64,000 bases of DNA from Catalinimonas niigatensis (GCF_030506285.1 NZ_CP119422.1:496001-560000), one strand, 5' to 3'. Positions 1-9,826 are shown, numbered from the stretch's first letter. Numbers and translations: made by a program. The notes: generated by a model not told the origin, from the sequence alone.

Positions 1-2
1 TT

Positions 3-404
3 AAGTTTTCTCCGGAGTTTACTCTAACTGATGTAGATATTTTTGAAAAAGAAAAATCTTCGGTTTCTCTACCTCAAGGTTATAGTATGGTTAGCACAGC
101 TTTAATGGGACATTATTTAAAATCAGTTGGTAATTTTGATTATACTTTTACCCAACTAAGTGCTGATAAAGCCAATTTGATTACAGGTTATGTTGACTAT
201 GAAAAAAGAAAAGGAGAAAAAAATGGTTGGGCTTTTGGTGCTGTTTCCAATACTGGAAGTAATTACTCGCTGGATAAGATCGCTCTAAGCGTTGATGCTT
301 CAGATGTACGAGTTCTTCCTGCAAAACATGGGTATGTGTTAATTTCTGAATATTACGCTAATAAGAAAAAACTAGATCTCAGGCTGGAGAAAATAAATTA
401 CTAG
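3..404 (+). CDS. Hypothetical protein, C-terminal part (5' end outside window)
   Basis: The reading frame is open from the first bases of the window to a TAG at 402-404, so this is the last ~133 codons of a longer protein. An internal ATG at 87 exists but the frame continues upstream without a stop, so 87 is probably not the true start. The visible part is soluble-looking, mixed charged and hydrophobic, with no clear membrane segment, and ends in a lysine-rich tail. I do not recognise the family. It converges with the sdh operon on the opposite strand. Confidence 0.6.
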   Translation, partial: KFSPEFTLTDVDIFEKEKSSVSLPQGYSMVSTALMGHYLKSVGNFDYTFTQLSADKANLITGYVDYEKRKGEKNGWAFGAVSNTGSNYSLDKIALSVDASDVRVLPAKHGYVLISEYYANKKKLDLRLEKINY

Positions 405-462
405 TTTCAAAAATTGAAGAATTAAGAGAAGAGAATTTTCTTTAACTTCTCACTAAAAAGCA

Positions 463-537
463 GTAGTCCGACAGAATTAATCTGGCTTTATTTGGATCAA
501 AACAAAGCCATAAGCTCATCAATTCCTGTCGGACTAC
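463..537 (-). terminator. Nested inverted repeat, probable sdh operon terminator
   Basis: GTAGTCCGACAG (463-474) pairs perfectly with CTGTCGGACTAC (526-537); AATT on each side extends the stem with one bulged base. Inside lies a second 7-bp stem, TGGCTTT (483-489) with AAAGCCA (504-510). Read on the minus strand, just after the sdhB stop, the stem is followed by GCTTTTT, which fits an intrinsic terminator. The 51-base interior is unusually long for a simple terminator, so a small structured repeat element is an alternative. Confidence 0.5.
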
Positions 538-561
538 CTTAGCAGATTGTTAACAGACTCA

Positions 562-1323
562 CTATTTAACCTCAATTTGGCTGGAACCCACTTTAGCTTT
601 TAAGAACTCACGGTTCATACGGGCAATATTAGCCATATCTATATCCTTAGGACATTCAGCTGAACATGCTCCTGTATTAGAACATGCACCAAAACCTTCT
701 GCATCCATCTGAGCGATCATCCTTTCAGCACGCTGCTCACGCTCTACCTGTCCTTGTGGTAAGAGTGCAAGCTGGGATATTTTAGCACTGACAAATAACA
801 TAGCAGAGGCATTCTTACAGGCGGCAACACAAGCACCACATGCAATACATGCAGCTGCATTAAAGGCTTCATCAGCCATTTCTTTAGGAACGGGAATCTC
901 GTTAGCATCAGGTACTCCTCCGGTATTTACAGAGACATAACCACCCGCTTGAATTATTCTGTCAAAAGCAGTACGATCTACCATCAAATCTTTAATGACA
1001 GGAAATGCTTTGGCTCTCCAAGGCTCTACCACAATGGTTTCTCCATCTTTAAAATGACGCATATGCAATTGGCAAGCCGTAGTACCTTTTTGTGGCCCAT
1101 GTGGCCTACCATTAATATACATAGCACAACTACCACAAATACCTTCACGGCAGTCGTGATCAAAGTGAACAGGTTCTTTACCTTCCTGCTCAAGCTTCTC
1201 GTTGAGTACATCTACAAGTTCTAAGAAAGACATGTGTGTATTAATATCTTTCATTTCATAAGTCTCAAACTTTCCTTTATCATTAGCGTTTTTCTGACGC
1301 CATATTTTTAGAGTAACATTCAT
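562..1323 (-). CDS. sdhB: Succinate dehydrogenase/fumarate reductase iron-sulfur subunit
   Basis: Electron-transfer subunit of respiratory complex II, carrying electrons from the flavoprotein to the membrane quinone site on the inner face of the cytoplasmic membrane. All three cluster motifs are intact: [2Fe-2S] ligands Cys58, Cys63, Cys66 and Cys84; [4Fe-4S] ligands Cys159, Cys162 and Cys165 with Cys169; and the second Cys group at Cys214, Cys220 and Cys224 for the 3Fe-4S cluster. At 253 aa it has the normal length. It is the last gene of a minus-strand operon, 8 bases after sdhA, in the order cytochrome b, flavoprotein, iron-sulfur protein usual for Bacteroidota b558-type enzymes. Confidence 0.96.
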   Translation of the reverse strand: MNVTLKIWRQKNANDKGKFETYEMKDINTHMSFLELVDVLNEKLEQEGKEPVHFDHDCREGICGSCAMYINGRPHGPQKGTTACQLHMRHFKDGETIVVEPWRAKAFPVIKDLMVDRTAFDRIIQAGGYVSVNTGGVPDANEIPVPKEMADEAFNAAACIACGACVAACKNASAMLFVSAKISQLALLPQGQVEREQRAERMIAQMDAEGFGACSNTGACSAECPKDIDMANIARMNREFLKAKVGSSQIEVK

Positions 1324-1331
1324 ATTAAAAT

Positions 1332-3257
1332 TTATTTATAGCTGCGTTGCGTCAATTTTACATTTTCAAATACGAGTGATTCCTTATGCAGTTTTTCAGC
1401 TACATTATCTCCCTCATACCCCCAGGCAGCCACATAAGAATAATTTTCATCATCACGCTTGGCTTCACCTTCGGGCGTCTGATATTCTTCCCTAAAATGT
1501 CCACCAGCTGACTCATTACGATTCAACGCATCTTCAATCATCAAAGCACCTAGCTCTATAAAATCAGCCAATCTGCTGGCCTTTTCCAGTGTCTGATTAA
1601 GCTCTTCATCTGTTCCTAGCACTTTCACATCATTCCAAAACTCTTGCTTAATCTTCTTAACCTCTTCTCTGGCTTCTTTCAAGCCTTCTTCAGTACGAGA
1701 CATTCCACATTTGTCCCACATTACCCTGCCTAGTTTTTTATGCAACTGGTCAACCGTCTGTGTTCCTTTGATGCTGATTAACTTTTTAACACGTTCTTTT
1801 ACCTGATTTTCAGCCGTTTTGAATGCTTCATGAGTGGTAGGTATTTTATCATATGATATTCCAGCCAGATAATCTCCTATAGTATAAGGAATGACAAAGT
1901 AACCATCAGCAAGGCCTTGCATCAACGCACTGGCACCCAAGCGATTGGCTCCATGATCTGAAAAATTGCACTCGCCCAAGGAGTACAAGCCTGGTATATT
2001 GGTCATCAAATTATAGTCCACCCAAAGGCCTCCCATGGTATAATGCACTGCGGGGTAAATCATCATAGGTGTTTTGTAAGGATCGTCACCGGTAATCTTT
2101 TCGTACATCTCAAAAAGATTACCATACTTGGCAGAAATCAAACTCTCTCCATCCCTCTTGATTGCGTCAGCAAAATCAAGATATACTGCTAAACCAGTCT
2201 TACCTACACCACGACCTTCATCACATACTGCTTTTGCGTTACGTGATGCCACATCACGAGGTACTAGGTTACCAAATGAAGGATATTTTCTTTCCAGATA
2301 ATAATCTCTCTCGTTTTCAGGGATATCTTTCGGCGCACGATCGTCGCCTTTTTTCTTAGGAACCCAAACCCGCCCGTCATTTCTCAGCGACTCAGACATC
2401 AGGGTAAGCTTGGACTGATATTCTCCTGATACCGGAATACAGGTAGGGTGAATCTGCGTATAGCAGGGGTTGGCAAACAATGCTCCTTTTTTATGTGCTC
2501 TCCAGGCAGCAGTAGCATTACTCCCCATTGCATTGGTAGAAAGAAAAAATACATTCCCATACCCTCCTGTAGCCAATATTACAGCATGTCCACTATGGGA
2601 TTCAATCTCACCTGTAAGCAAATTCCTAACCACGATACCTCTGGCTTTACCATCTACCATGACAAGATCAAGCATTTCGGTACGAGAATACATTTTTACT
2701 TTACCATTGGCAATTTGACGGCTTAAAGCACCATATGCGCCCAAAAGCAATTGCTGGCCGGTCTGACCGCGGGCATAGAAAGTTCGTGAAACCTGTGCTC
2801 CTCCAAAAGATCGGTTGGCCAATAATCCCCCATATTCTCTGGCAAAAGGAACACCCTGGGCTACACACTGATCAATGATATTTACGCTCACTTCAGCAAG
2901 GCGGTAAACATTGGCTTCTCTTGAACGATAGTCCCCCCCTTTCACCGTGTCATAAAATAGTCTGAATACACTATCACCATCATTCTGGTAATTTTTAGCC
3001 GCATTGATTCCTCCCTGGGCAGCAATACTATGCGCTCTTCGGGGACTGTCCTGAAAACAAAAAGCTTTGACATTATAGCCAAGCTCTGCCAGGGATGCTG
3101 CGGCAGATGCTCCTGCCAAGCCGGTGCCTACAACGATAATATCATATTTTCGCTTATTAGCTGGGTTTACTAACTTAAGGTTAAATTTATGCTTGGTCCA
3201 TTTTTCGGAAATGGCGCCTTCAGGAACTTTGGAATCTAAATTCATATAATTAGTCAT
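1332..3257 (-). CDS. sdhA: Succinate dehydrogenase/fumarate reductase flavoprotein subunit
   Basis: Catalytic subunit of complex II that oxidises succinate to fumarate with covalently bound FAD. The dinucleotide-binding motif GTGLAG lies at residues 44-49, and the HSIAAQGG segment carries His76, the expected site of covalent FAD attachment. The HPTC segment and a downstream arginine-rich active-site region are present. The 641-aa length fits the non-proteobacterial (b558-type) family. It sits between sdhC (9-base gap) and sdhB (8-base gap) and must be co-transcribed with them. Confidence 0.96.
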   Translation of the reverse strand: MTNYMNLDSKVPEGAISEKWTKHKFNLKLVNPANKRKYDIIVVGTGLAGASAAASLAELGYNVKAFCFQDSPRRAHSIAAQGGINAAKNYQNDGDSVFRLFYDTVKGGDYRSREANVYRLAEVSVNIIDQCVAQGVPFAREYGGLLANRSFGGAQVSRTFYARGQTGQQLLLGAYGALSRQIANGKVKMYSRTEMLDLVMVDGKARGIVVRNLLTGEIESHSGHAVILATGGYGNVFFLSTNAMGSNATAAWRAHKKGALFANPCYTQIHPTCIPVSGEYQSKLTLMSESLRNDGRVWVPKKKGDDRAPKDIPENERDYYLERKYPSFGNLVPRDVASRNAKAVCDEGRGVGKTGLAVYLDFADAIKRDGESLISAKYGNLFEMYEKITGDDPYKTPMMIYPAVHYTMGGLWVDYNLMTNIPGLYSLGECNFSDHGANRLGASALMQGLADGYFVIPYTIGDYLAGISYDKIPTTHEAFKTAENQVKERVKKLISIKGTQTVDQLHKKLGRVMWDKCGMSRTEEGLKEAREEVKKIKQEFWNDVKVLGTDEELNQTLEKASRLADFIELGALMIEDALNRNESAGGHFREEYQTPEGEAKRDDENYSYVAAWGYEGDNVAEKLHKESLVFENVKLTQRSYK

Positions 3258-3266
3258 TAAATATGA

Positions 3267-3950
3267 TCACAAACTTTGTAGATAAAAGTAAACAGGCATT
3301 GAAGCAAATAATGCGGGCACAATAATGGCAAATAGCACGCCTACAGTCTTAATAAATGGAGTATATTTTTTGTGACTCATTCCTAAAGTTTGAAAAGCAC
3401 TCCAAAAACCGTGAGCTAGGTGAAAACCAAGCCCTATCATAGCTAAAACATAGATAAGTGAATACCACCATTGCGAAAAAGCGGCTTGTACTACTGTATA
3501 CAGATCGCTTACTTCCACACCGGCATAATTTACGACTGGAATGTCTCCAAAATGCATTTCGTACCAGAAAGAACGCAAATGAATCACAAGGAAAATAAAA
3601 ATGATTGTGCCTAATATTCCCATGTTACGAGAGCGCCAGGTACTATTTTCGTTAGGATGAGCTAACTTATAACCCACAGGACGGGCTGATTTATTTTTGG
3701 AAGTAAGGATAATTGAATAAATCACATGCAGGATAATACCCGAATACAAGATGTAAGAAGCAATCTTTATCAAGGGATTAGAAGTCATAAACTTCGCATA
3801 TAAATTGAAAGCTTCTCCTCCATCATTCTTAAACAATAGCATATTTCCTGAGGCGTGGACGATTAAAAAAGTAACCAAAAAAAGGCCTGTTAAAGACATG
3901 ATTACTTTTCTGCCAATGGTACTGGACAACGCGTGTGTAAACCAACTCAT
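3267..3950 (-). CDS. sdhC: Succinate dehydrogenase cytochrome b558 subunit
   Basis: Membrane anchor of complex II, di-haem cytochrome b558 family, which passes electrons to menaquinone. The 227-aa protein has about five hydrophobic helices, with histidines spread in helices (for example the HASGN segment near residues 32-36, HVIYS near 95 and HLAHGFW near 178-184) that are candidates for haem ligands. The single-polypeptide anchor replaces the SdhC/SdhD pair of proteobacteria. It is the first gene of the operon; a consensus promoter lies about 50 bases upstream. Confidence 0.93.
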   Translation of the reverse strand: MSWFTHALSSTIGRKVIMSLTGLFLVTFLIVHASGNMLLFKNDGGEAFNLYAKFMTSNPLIKIASYILYSGIILHVIYSIILTSKNKSARPVGYKLAHPNENSTWRSRNMGILGTIIFIFLVIHLRSFWYEMHFGDIPVVNYAGVEVSDLYTVVQAAFSQWWYSLIYVLAMIGLGFHLAHGFWSAFQTLGMSHKKYTPFIKTVGVLFAIIVPALFASMPVYFYLQSL

Positions 3951-3997
3951 ATTGTTGTATTCCTATTGAATTTTAAGTTATTTTAATTGATTTGCAT

Positions 3998-4030
3998 CAA
4001 AAATATACCACGAATGTTTAGCATCCAAAA
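3998..4030 (-). promoter_or_regulatory. sdhCAB promoter, Bacteroidota consensus
   Basis: On the minus strand a -7 box TATTTTTG (3998-4005) matches TAnnTTTG exactly. A -33 box TTTTG (4026-4030) lies 20 bases upstream. This spacing is within the range known for the primary sigma factor of Bacteroides and Flavobacterium. Transcription would start near 3990, giving a leader of about 40 bases before the sdhC ATG at 3950. Confidence 0.65.
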
Positions 4031-4396
4031 GCCTTATCACTATTTTAATCTCTTCTAAATAAGCTAATACCTAGGTTGAAACATTTATAATTAAATTAAC
4101 AGTGATAGCCTAAGTAAGTTTTACGAAAGTAAAATTTTGTTTAACAATTAAACACATTTTCCTATACAAAAATTCTTTAATAGCTGCGCTTTGTAAAATT
4201 TCTTTATTACTTTTCTGTAATTTCACGCGTAATTTTTATACTATCTGATCGTTATTAAATAAATACAGTACATAAGTAAAAAAATTATAAAATTTATTTG
4301 TAAATTTACATTACTTATACTTACTGAATTAATATCTAATGTATTTTAAGAGTGTTTTTTGCTAAATAAGAATTAGAATATTTAAGCCTTACTATT
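4031..4396. other. AT-rich divergent intergenic region
   Basis: This stretch separates divergent sdhCAB and the T9SS cargo gene. It is strongly AT-rich. Apart from the sdh promoter at its left edge I see no gene, no RNA fold and no exact TAnnTTTG box pointing toward 4397. Confidence 0.5.
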
Positions 4397-7228
4397 TTGA
4401 AACATACATTACCTAAGCTATTTGTAGCCTTATTTTTATTAAGCATTTCTTATAGTGCAAAAGCTACGCATATTCGTGCCGGAGAAATTATTGCCGAACT
4501 CATTAATTGCCAGTCTTATACTTATCGCTTCAGGGTCATTGGATATGAAGATACTGGTTCTGACGTTGAATTTGGTAATGGAGAAGTTTACTTTGGATTT
4601 GGAGATCCTGTAGACCTTAGTACGGAGAACGAGTTTTTTGTCAGAGAAGTGATTGATAATGAAAAACTCATCAGAGTGAGTGAATTTGTCATTGAGAGAA
4701 CTTTTCCTGGCCCTGGAGAATACACTATCACTTTTAGAGAATTTAACCGTAATGCCGATATTCTTAATATTAGCAATTCCGTTCAGACTCCGTTTTATGT
4801 AGAAACCAAATTAATCATTGATCCTTTTCTTGCCTGTAATAATTCTCCGGTACTGCTTAATCCACCGGTGGATGGTGCAGTGATTGGTAAAAGATTTTTA
4901 CATAACCCTGGTGCTTATGACCCGGATGGAGATAGCCTTTCCTATAAATTTGTACTTCCCAAACAAGATGTTGAAGAACCGGTAGATGGATATCTTTATC
5001 CTGATGAATACGATCAGGTTGCTGGTTTGAACCAGAATCCAATCAAACAAGATGGAAGCCAGCCTACAGAAATCACTTTAGATCCTGTCACAGGAGAATT
5101 GATATGGGATTCTCCCGCCAACGCTGGTGAATACAATGTGGCATTTATTGTAGAAGAATGGCGCCTGATTGAAGGCGAGTGGATACGGCTGGGTTACGTA
5201 ACACGGGATATGCAAATATTGGTAGAAGATGCTGATAATGAACCACCTGTGGTAGAAATCCCAGCTGATACCTGTATTGTTGCTGGTTCAGAACTATTGG
5301 CTGAAATCACTGGAACTGACCCGGATGGTGATCAGGTAGTTCTGACTGGATTTGGTGGTGTATTTGAACAGCTTAGTTCACCTGCACAATTTTTTCCTGA
5401 TCCTCCTGTACCACAAGCAAGCCCGGCTACTGGTACTTTCAGTTGGCAGACAGACTGTTCGCATGTTCGAGAAAAACCTTATCAAATCAACTTTAGAGCA
5501 GCAGATTTTGACCCTGCCACCGGACCTTCTTTAGCGGATTTTAAGATATGGAACGTAACTGTGGTTGCGCCTGCACCTACCGGGCTGGTCGCTGAAGCAG
5601 CACCTGGAAAAGCAGTGAACTTAACTTGGGATAACTATTCATGTGCTGCTCAAGCTGAAACCATTCAAATATGGCGTAAAACAGATAGTACTAGTTTTGA
5701 ACCGGCAAACTGTCAGGTAGGTATTCCCGCAGGACTAGGCTATGAGTTGGTAGCAGAAGTAGACGCCAACGTAGTATCATTTCGTGATGAAGGGCTTAAT
5801 CCTGGAGCTAATTATTGTTACCGATTGGTAGCTGTCTTTCCACAACCAGAGGGCGGCAAAAGTTATGCTTCAGAGGAAGCCTGTGCTGAAATGCTTGCTG
5901 ATGCTCCTGTCATTACTCAAGTCAGCGTAGATGCAACAGGTATGGAAGATGGAGCTATTTCTATTGGATGGCGATCCCCCTTTGAAATTGATCAGGCGCT
6001 TTTTCCTCCTCCCTATACCTATGAAGTAGTTCGTATTGATTTACAAAATCCTGATACAAATGGTGAAGTCATTTCTCCCAGAATTTCTGATACCACTTTT
6101 GTTGATACAGGTTTGAATACGCAAGATCAACCTTACGGATATAAAATTTATTTATATGATGCTAGCGAGGATCTAATTGATTCCTCAGCAGTGGCCTTCT
6201 CTGTGAGGCTTGAACCTACACCTTTAGTGGGAAGTATTGAGCTAGAATGGACAGCAGATGTACCCTGGTCTAATAATTCTCCTGAGTATCCTTATCATTA
6301 TATTTACAGAAACAAAGTTGATGCAAACAATGAAAGTTCGTTTGTGCTGATTGATAGTGTGAATGTTTCAGACGGAAATTTCTCCTACCTGGATAACGGT
6401 AGTTTTAATGGAAGTGAATTGTCGGATGAAGTAGAATACTGTTATTATATAGTCACTCAAGGAAGCTATGGCAATGATCAAATAAATCCTCCACCGTTGG
6501 TCAACTTTTCACAGATAGCTTGTGCTCAACCCAATGATACCATTCCACCTTGTACACCATTGGCCTTGAGTATACCAAACGGGTCGTTGGATAACTGTGA
6601 AAGTTTCTTAGCTGATAAATCATGCGACTTTCAGAATTATGAAAATACTTTGGTATGGGAAGATGATTTTGAAGCTTCATGTGATGACGATATCCGCTCT
6701 TACAATATCTATTTTTCGGCATCGGGTGAAGAAGGAACTTTTAATATTATTGGAAGCTCTAATGAACCACGGTTTGTGCATGGACCTTTGACATCATTAG
6801 CAGGCTGTTATAGAATATCTGCCGTAGACCGATCAGGGAATGAGAGTGGTTTAAGTGAACCTGTTTGTAATGATAACTGCCCTTATTATGAACTACCTAA
6901 TGTGTTTACTCCTAATGGGGATGGTAGAAATGACACTTTCCGCCCCATGGATGGCTCTGATGATGACTTCGGCAAATGCCCTCGATTTGTAGAAAGCGTT
7001 ACGCTCAGAGTACATAACCGTTGGGGTAAAGAAGTATACACTTACGAATCAGGGAATGAAAATAGTATATACATTGACTGGGATGGAAGAACTGAAAATG
7101 GTGATTTATTGGCCGCTGGCGTTTATTATTATGTAGCTGATGTCAAATTCATATCCCTTGATCCATCCAAACGGCAACAAACCATAAAAGGCTGGGTTAA
7201 CATTGTCTATGGACGAGAACAACTCTGA
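4397..7228 (+). CDS. T9SS type B exported protein (gliding motility-associated C-terminal domain)
   Basis: A 943-aa secreted protein. It begins at a TTG: an in-frame TAA at 4367 leaves no upstream ATG, and the TTG is followed directly by a signal peptide ending near ATHIRAGEI, a start often seen in gliding-associated proteins of this phylum. The middle is beta-rich with several Ig/fibronectin-like segments containing paired cysteines. The last ~95 residues (from about 850) form the type B sorting domain: the NVFTPNGDGRNDTF motif, a WGKEVY strand, a WDG turn and a GVYYYV strand, ending in a short basic tail. The domain directs secretion by the type IX system and surface retention. Its cargo role is not known. 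A 20-base overlap couples it to the next gene. Confidence 0.88.
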   Translation: MKHTLPKLFVALFLLSISYSAKATHIRAGEIIAELINCQSYTYRFRVIGYEDTGSDVEFGNGEVYFGFGDPVDLSTENEFFVREVIDNEKLIRVSEFVIERTFPGPGEYTITFREFNRNADILNISNSVQTPFYVETKLIIDPFLACNNSPVLLNPPVDGAVIGKRFLHNPGAYDPDGDSLSYKFVLPKQDVEEPVDGYLYPDEYDQVAGLNQNPIKQDGSQPTEITLDPVTGELIWDSPANAGEYNVAFIVEEWRLIEGEWIRLGYVTRDMQILVEDADNEPPVVEIPADTCIVAGSELLAEITGTDPDGDQVVLTGFGGVFEQLSSPAQFFPDPPVPQASPATGTFSWQTDCSHVREKPYQINFRAADFDPATGPSLADFKIWNVTVVAPAPTGLVAEAAPGKAVNLTWDNYSCAAQAETIQIWRKTDSTSFEPANCQVGIPAGLGYELVAEVDANVVSFRDEGLNPGANYCYRLVAVFPQPEGGKSYASEEACAEMLADAPVITQVSVDATGMEDGAISIGWRSPFEIDQALFPPPYTYEVVRIDLQNPDTNGEVISPRISDTTFVDTGLNTQDQPYGYKIYLYDASEDLIDSSAVAFSVRLEPTPLVGSIELEWTADVPWSNNSPEYPYHYIYRNKVDANNESSFVLIDSVNVSDGNFSYLDNGSFNGSELSDEVEYCYYIVTQGSYGNDQINPPPLVNFSQIACAQPNDTIPPCTPLALSIPNGSLDNCESFLADKSCDFQNYENTLVWEDDFEASCDDDIRSYNIYFSASGEEGTFNIIGSSNEPRFVHGPLTSLAGCYRISAVDRSGNESGLSEPVCNDNCPYYELPNVFTPNGDGRNDTFRPMDGSDDDFGKCPRFVESVTLRVHNRWGKEVYTYESGNENSIYIDWDGRTENGDLLAAGVYYYVADVKFISLDPSKRQQTIKGWVNIVYGREQL

Positions 7229-7637
7229 AGTTTTAAAACTAAACAACATTATTCTATTTGACGGCGTGTGCAATCTTTGTAATCACGCCGTCATTTTTAT
7301 TATAGACCGCGATCAAAAAAAGAAATATAGGTTTGCCTCACTGCAATCATCCGTAGGACAATTGTTACTTACTCAGTATCAAATTCCTACATATTCTATA
7401 GACAGTGTGATACTGATTAGTAATGGAAAGGCATATAAGAAAAGTACTGCAGCATTGAAAATTGCTCGCCAACTTGACAGATTATGGCCTCTAACTTATA
7501 TGCTTATTATTATCCCTACCTTTATCAGAGATATTTTTTACAATATAATTGCCAAATACCGATACAAAATATTTGGAAAAACCGAAAGCTGTCGCTATCC
7601 TTCGGAGCATCTTAAGTTTAGATTTTTAGATAATTAA
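7209..7637 (+). CDS. DCC-family thiol-disulfide oxidoreductase-like protein (DUF393)
   Basis: Small protein of about 142 aa with the family-defining DGVCNLC motif; the redox CxxC is Cys21 and Cys24 when counted from the ATG at 7209. That start overlaps the upstream gene by 20 bases; a TTG two codons earlier is possible. A hydrophobic stretch (LTYMLIIIPTFIRDIFY) follows, then a basic segment with a single cysteine in ESCRYP, both usual for the family. The precise substrate of DCC proteins is unknown. It is 8 bases ahead of fabD and likely shares its transcript. Confidence 0.85.
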   Translation: MDENNSEVLKLNNIILFDGVCNLCNHAVIFIIDRDQKKKYRFASLQSSVGQLLLTQYQIPTYSIDSVILISNGKAYKKSTAALKIARQLDRLWPLTYMLIIIPTFIRDIFYNIIAKYRYKIFGKTESCRYPSEHLKFRFLDN

Positions 7638-7645
7638 TATTTTAT

Positions 7646-8521
7646 ATGAAGGCATATGTATTTCCGGGTCAAGGCGCACAATTTTCAGGTATGGGTAAAG
7701 ATCTCTATGAGAATAACCTAAAAGCTAAAGAATATTTTACCAGAGCAAACGATGTCTTAGATTTCAAAATCACGGATGTTATGTTTGAAGGCAGCGAAGA
7801 AGAACTAAAGCAAACAAAGATCACCCAACCTGCTATTTTTCTTCATTCTGTAATTATAGCCCTTACTTCTGAAGATTTTCGTCCTGATGCAGTGGCAGGG
7901 CATTCTTTAGGAGAATTATCGGCTCTAGTGGCCAATGGTACCTTAGCTTTTGAAGATGGTTTAAAATTAGTTTTAAAAAGAGCATTGGCCATGCAGAAAG
8001 CATGTGAAATGAATCCCTCAACAATGGCAGCAGTACTTGGCCTTGAAGACTCTATTGTAGAAGATGTATGTAGAAGTGTACATGATGAGGTTGTTACTCC
8101 CGCCAATTACAATTCTCCTGGACAAATAGTGATTTCAGGTACACATAAGGGTATTGAGATCGCCTCAGAAAAATTAAAAGAAAAAGGTGCAAAAAGAGTT
8201 ATTCCATTAGCTGTTGGTGGGGCTTTTCATTCTCCTTTAATGCGCCCTGCCCATGATGAATTAGAAGAAGCAATTCATGAAACTCATTTTAATAAACCTG
8301 TTTGTCCTATTTATCAAAATGTGGATGCGCGTCCTTATGAAGATGTGCAATCTATCAAACAGAACCTTATTGCTCAACTAACAGCTCCGGTAAAATGGGC
8401 TCAGTCTGTAGCTAATATGATTAATGAAGGAAATGATTATTTTGTAGAATGTGGTCCTGGAAAAGTATTACAGGGGCTTATCAAAAAAATTGACAAATCT
8501 GTAAGTACGGAAAGTTTATAA
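7646..8521 (+). CDS. fabD: Malonyl-CoA:acyl carrier protein transacylase
   Basis: Loads malonyl groups onto acyl carrier protein for type II fatty acid synthesis in the cytoplasm. The nucleophile elbow GHSLG is at residues 85-89 (Ser87), the oxyanion segment PGQG at 7-10, the carboxylate-binding Arg is Arg112 and the catalytic His is His195 in AFHSP. At 291 aa it is slightly shorter than the E. coli enzyme but complete. It closes a short plus-strand operon with the DCC protein; a hairpin follows the stop codon. Confidence 0.95.
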   Translation: MKAYVFPGQGAQFSGMGKDLYENNLKAKEYFTRANDVLDFKITDVMFEGSEEELKQTKITQPAIFLHSVIIALTSEDFRPDAVAGHSLGELSALVANGTLAFEDGLKLVLKRALAMQKACEMNPSTMAAVLGLEDSIVEDVCRSVHDEVVTPANYNSPGQIVISGTHKGIEIASEKLKEKGAKRVIPLAVGGAFHSPLMRPAHDELEEAIHETHFNKPVCPIYQNVDARPYEDVQSIKQNLIAQLTAPVKWAQSVANMINEGNDYFVECGPGKVLQGLIKKIDKSVSTESL

Positions 8522-8527
8522 GAGAAA

Positions 8528-8560
8528 GATAGGTAAATATAAGTTTACCTATCACTTTTG
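8528..8560 (+). terminator. Hairpin after fabD
   Basis: GATAGGTAAA (8528-8537) pairs with TTTACCTATC (8544-8553), a perfect 10-bp stem with a 6-base loop, starting 7 bases after the fabD stop. The following T-tract (ACTTTTG) is short, so termination may be weak. It may also serve the convergent minus-strand gene ending at 8568. Confidence 0.55.
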
Positions 8561-8567
8561 TTAATTC

Positions 8568-8783
8568 TTAATTTTGATATTTTCTGGTTTTTTCAACTAA
8601 GTAATCCTTAGAAAAGCATTGGTTTACTTTTCTTGTTTGAATTAACTTCTCATTTTTTCTATGACTTGTGAGTTGCTTATCAATATCTTCAATAAATGAC
8701 TTCATCCTTTTTATTTGCTCTGCCAAAGTTTTGTTATATTCTTTCAAAGCCTCAATGAGGTCAGTAGTCTTATTATTTTTCAT
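8568..8783 (-). CDS. Small hypothetical coiled-coil protein
   Basis: A 71-aa highly charged protein (rich in Lys, Glu, Asp, Asn). Residues ~5-45 could form one amphipathic helix or coiled coil; there is one cysteine and no membrane segment. I do not recognise a family. Its support is an ATG start and location in an otherwise empty convergent gap. The A/T-rich composition means a chance ORF cannot be excluded. Confidence 0.4.
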   Translation of the reverse strand: MKNNKTTDLIEALKEYNKTLAEQIKRMKSFIEDIDKQLTSHRKNEKLIQTRKVNQCFSKDYLVEKTRKYQN

Positions 8784-9020
8784 AGTTTAGCCTTTAAGAA
8801 AAATTACTTTTCTAAGATAAACATTACATTGGTATTATTACAAATAATACTAAGTATTTATTTATTGACAGGATGCAAAATTATATTCATTTCTTTAAGA
8901 AAAACGAATGTTTATGCATATTTTGTTTTATAAATATCAGATAATCAGATAAATATAAATGAAGCTTTATTATGGAGAACTTTCAAAAATATGAAGATGA
9001 TTGAAAACTAGATAAAGCAA

Positions 9021-9048
9021 AAAAAAGCCCGGAAATCCGGGCTTTATT
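9021..9048 (-). terminator. Intrinsic terminator
   Basis: AAAGCCCGG (9024-9032) pairs with CCGGGCTTT (9037-9045) around a 4-base loop. On the minus strand the stem is followed by a run of T (complement of the A-run at 9020-9026), so it terminates the minus-strand gene ending at 9071. This is one of the strongest terminators in the window. Confidence 0.85.
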
Positions 9049-9070
9049 GTTTTAGCAAAAGAATATCTTT

Positions 9071-9685
9071 CTAAAGTACATCAACTAAAATTAGTACAAG
9101 ACCTACTACTAACAAAATAGCTCCAACAGTATAAAGCACTGGTCCGCCAATAATTAACAAAATTAGCCCTACACCGCCCAAGATTATACCTGTTCTAGTG
9201 TTTCCTGATACAGCTTGCTGCTTTTTCACTTCTTCGGGGGCCTTTTTAAATTCTTTTGCCAACACTTTGATTTCCTTTTTCAACTCTTTTTGTTCCGCCT
9301 TTTTTTCTTTCTTAAATGCCTTTTTTTCAGCTTTAGTCAAAGTTATATTATTTATCTCCCTTTTCTTCTCCTCCTCTTCAAGTGTTTTCATTTTTTTAAT
9401 TTTCTCCTCCACTTTTTCAATCTGCTCCTTAATGGATTTTTCAGCAGCCATTACTTCAGTTGAAGCATACCCATCTTTGGAATCTAAAGCTTGAGCAGAT
9501 ATACTCTTTTGTTGAGTTTCAGGACTGGGTTTTTCAATAGCAGTCTGTACCTTGCTTATCTTTTTGGGAGTTTGTTTAAAATAATAAGAATTACCAAAAG
9601 CTATCTTGCTTGACTCACAAGATGAAAAGAAAAACACTACTGAAAATAGTAATGCTAGGTTCAATATTAGATTACAGCGTTTCAT
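9071..9685 (-). CDS. Hypothetical lipoprotein with Lys/Glu coiled coil and C-terminal membrane hairpin
   Basis: 204 aa. The N-terminus is a lipoprotein-type signal with lipobox FSSC and Cys near residue 23. Residues ~75-150 are almost entirely Lys, Glu, Ala and Leu, consistent with a long helix or coiled coil. The C-terminus (from about 165) has two closely spaced hydrophobic segments rich in Gly, Ile, Leu and Val. Lipid anchor, charged helix and membrane hairpin together suggest an envelope-tethered protein, but no function can be assigned. It has its own terminator and is monocistronic. Confidence 0.7.
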   Translation of the reverse strand: MKRCNLILNLALLFSVVFFFSSCESSKIAFGNSYYFKQTPKKISKVQTAIEKPSPETQQKSISAQALDSKDGYASTEVMAAEKSIKEQIEKVEEKIKKMKTLEEEEKKREINNITLTKAEKKAFKKEKKAEQKELKKEIKVLAKEFKKAPEEVKKQQAVSGNTRTGIILGGVGLILLIIGGPVLYTVGAILLVVGLVLILVDVL

Positions 9686-9826
9686 AAAGTTTTATTTGGT
9701 TAGTTAACAGCTTGAAGATAGGAAAAAATGAGCTTGTGAATCAATGTCTTTTTTATCAACCAAACAGCTAGTGTAATATCAAGGTGAAAAACCTCGACTA
9801 AGCTATATTTCCAAATCTCCTTTATC

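Noticed and set aside
949-1224. Plus-strand open frame inside sdhB, and similar frames opposite sdhA, the Mo enzyme, TreS and other genes
   Set aside because: They are antisense to strongly supported genes, have no domain pattern, and follow the codon phase of the real gene.
8715-8933. 72-codon plus-strand frame overlapping the small coiled-coil gene
   Set aside because: Low-complexity hydrophobic sequence in AT-rich DNA; no family pattern and antisense overlap.
9198-9494. Phe/Ser-rich plus-strand frames opposite the coiled-coil lipoprotein
   Set aside because: They are the mirror of Lys/Glu codon runs; composition is an artefact.
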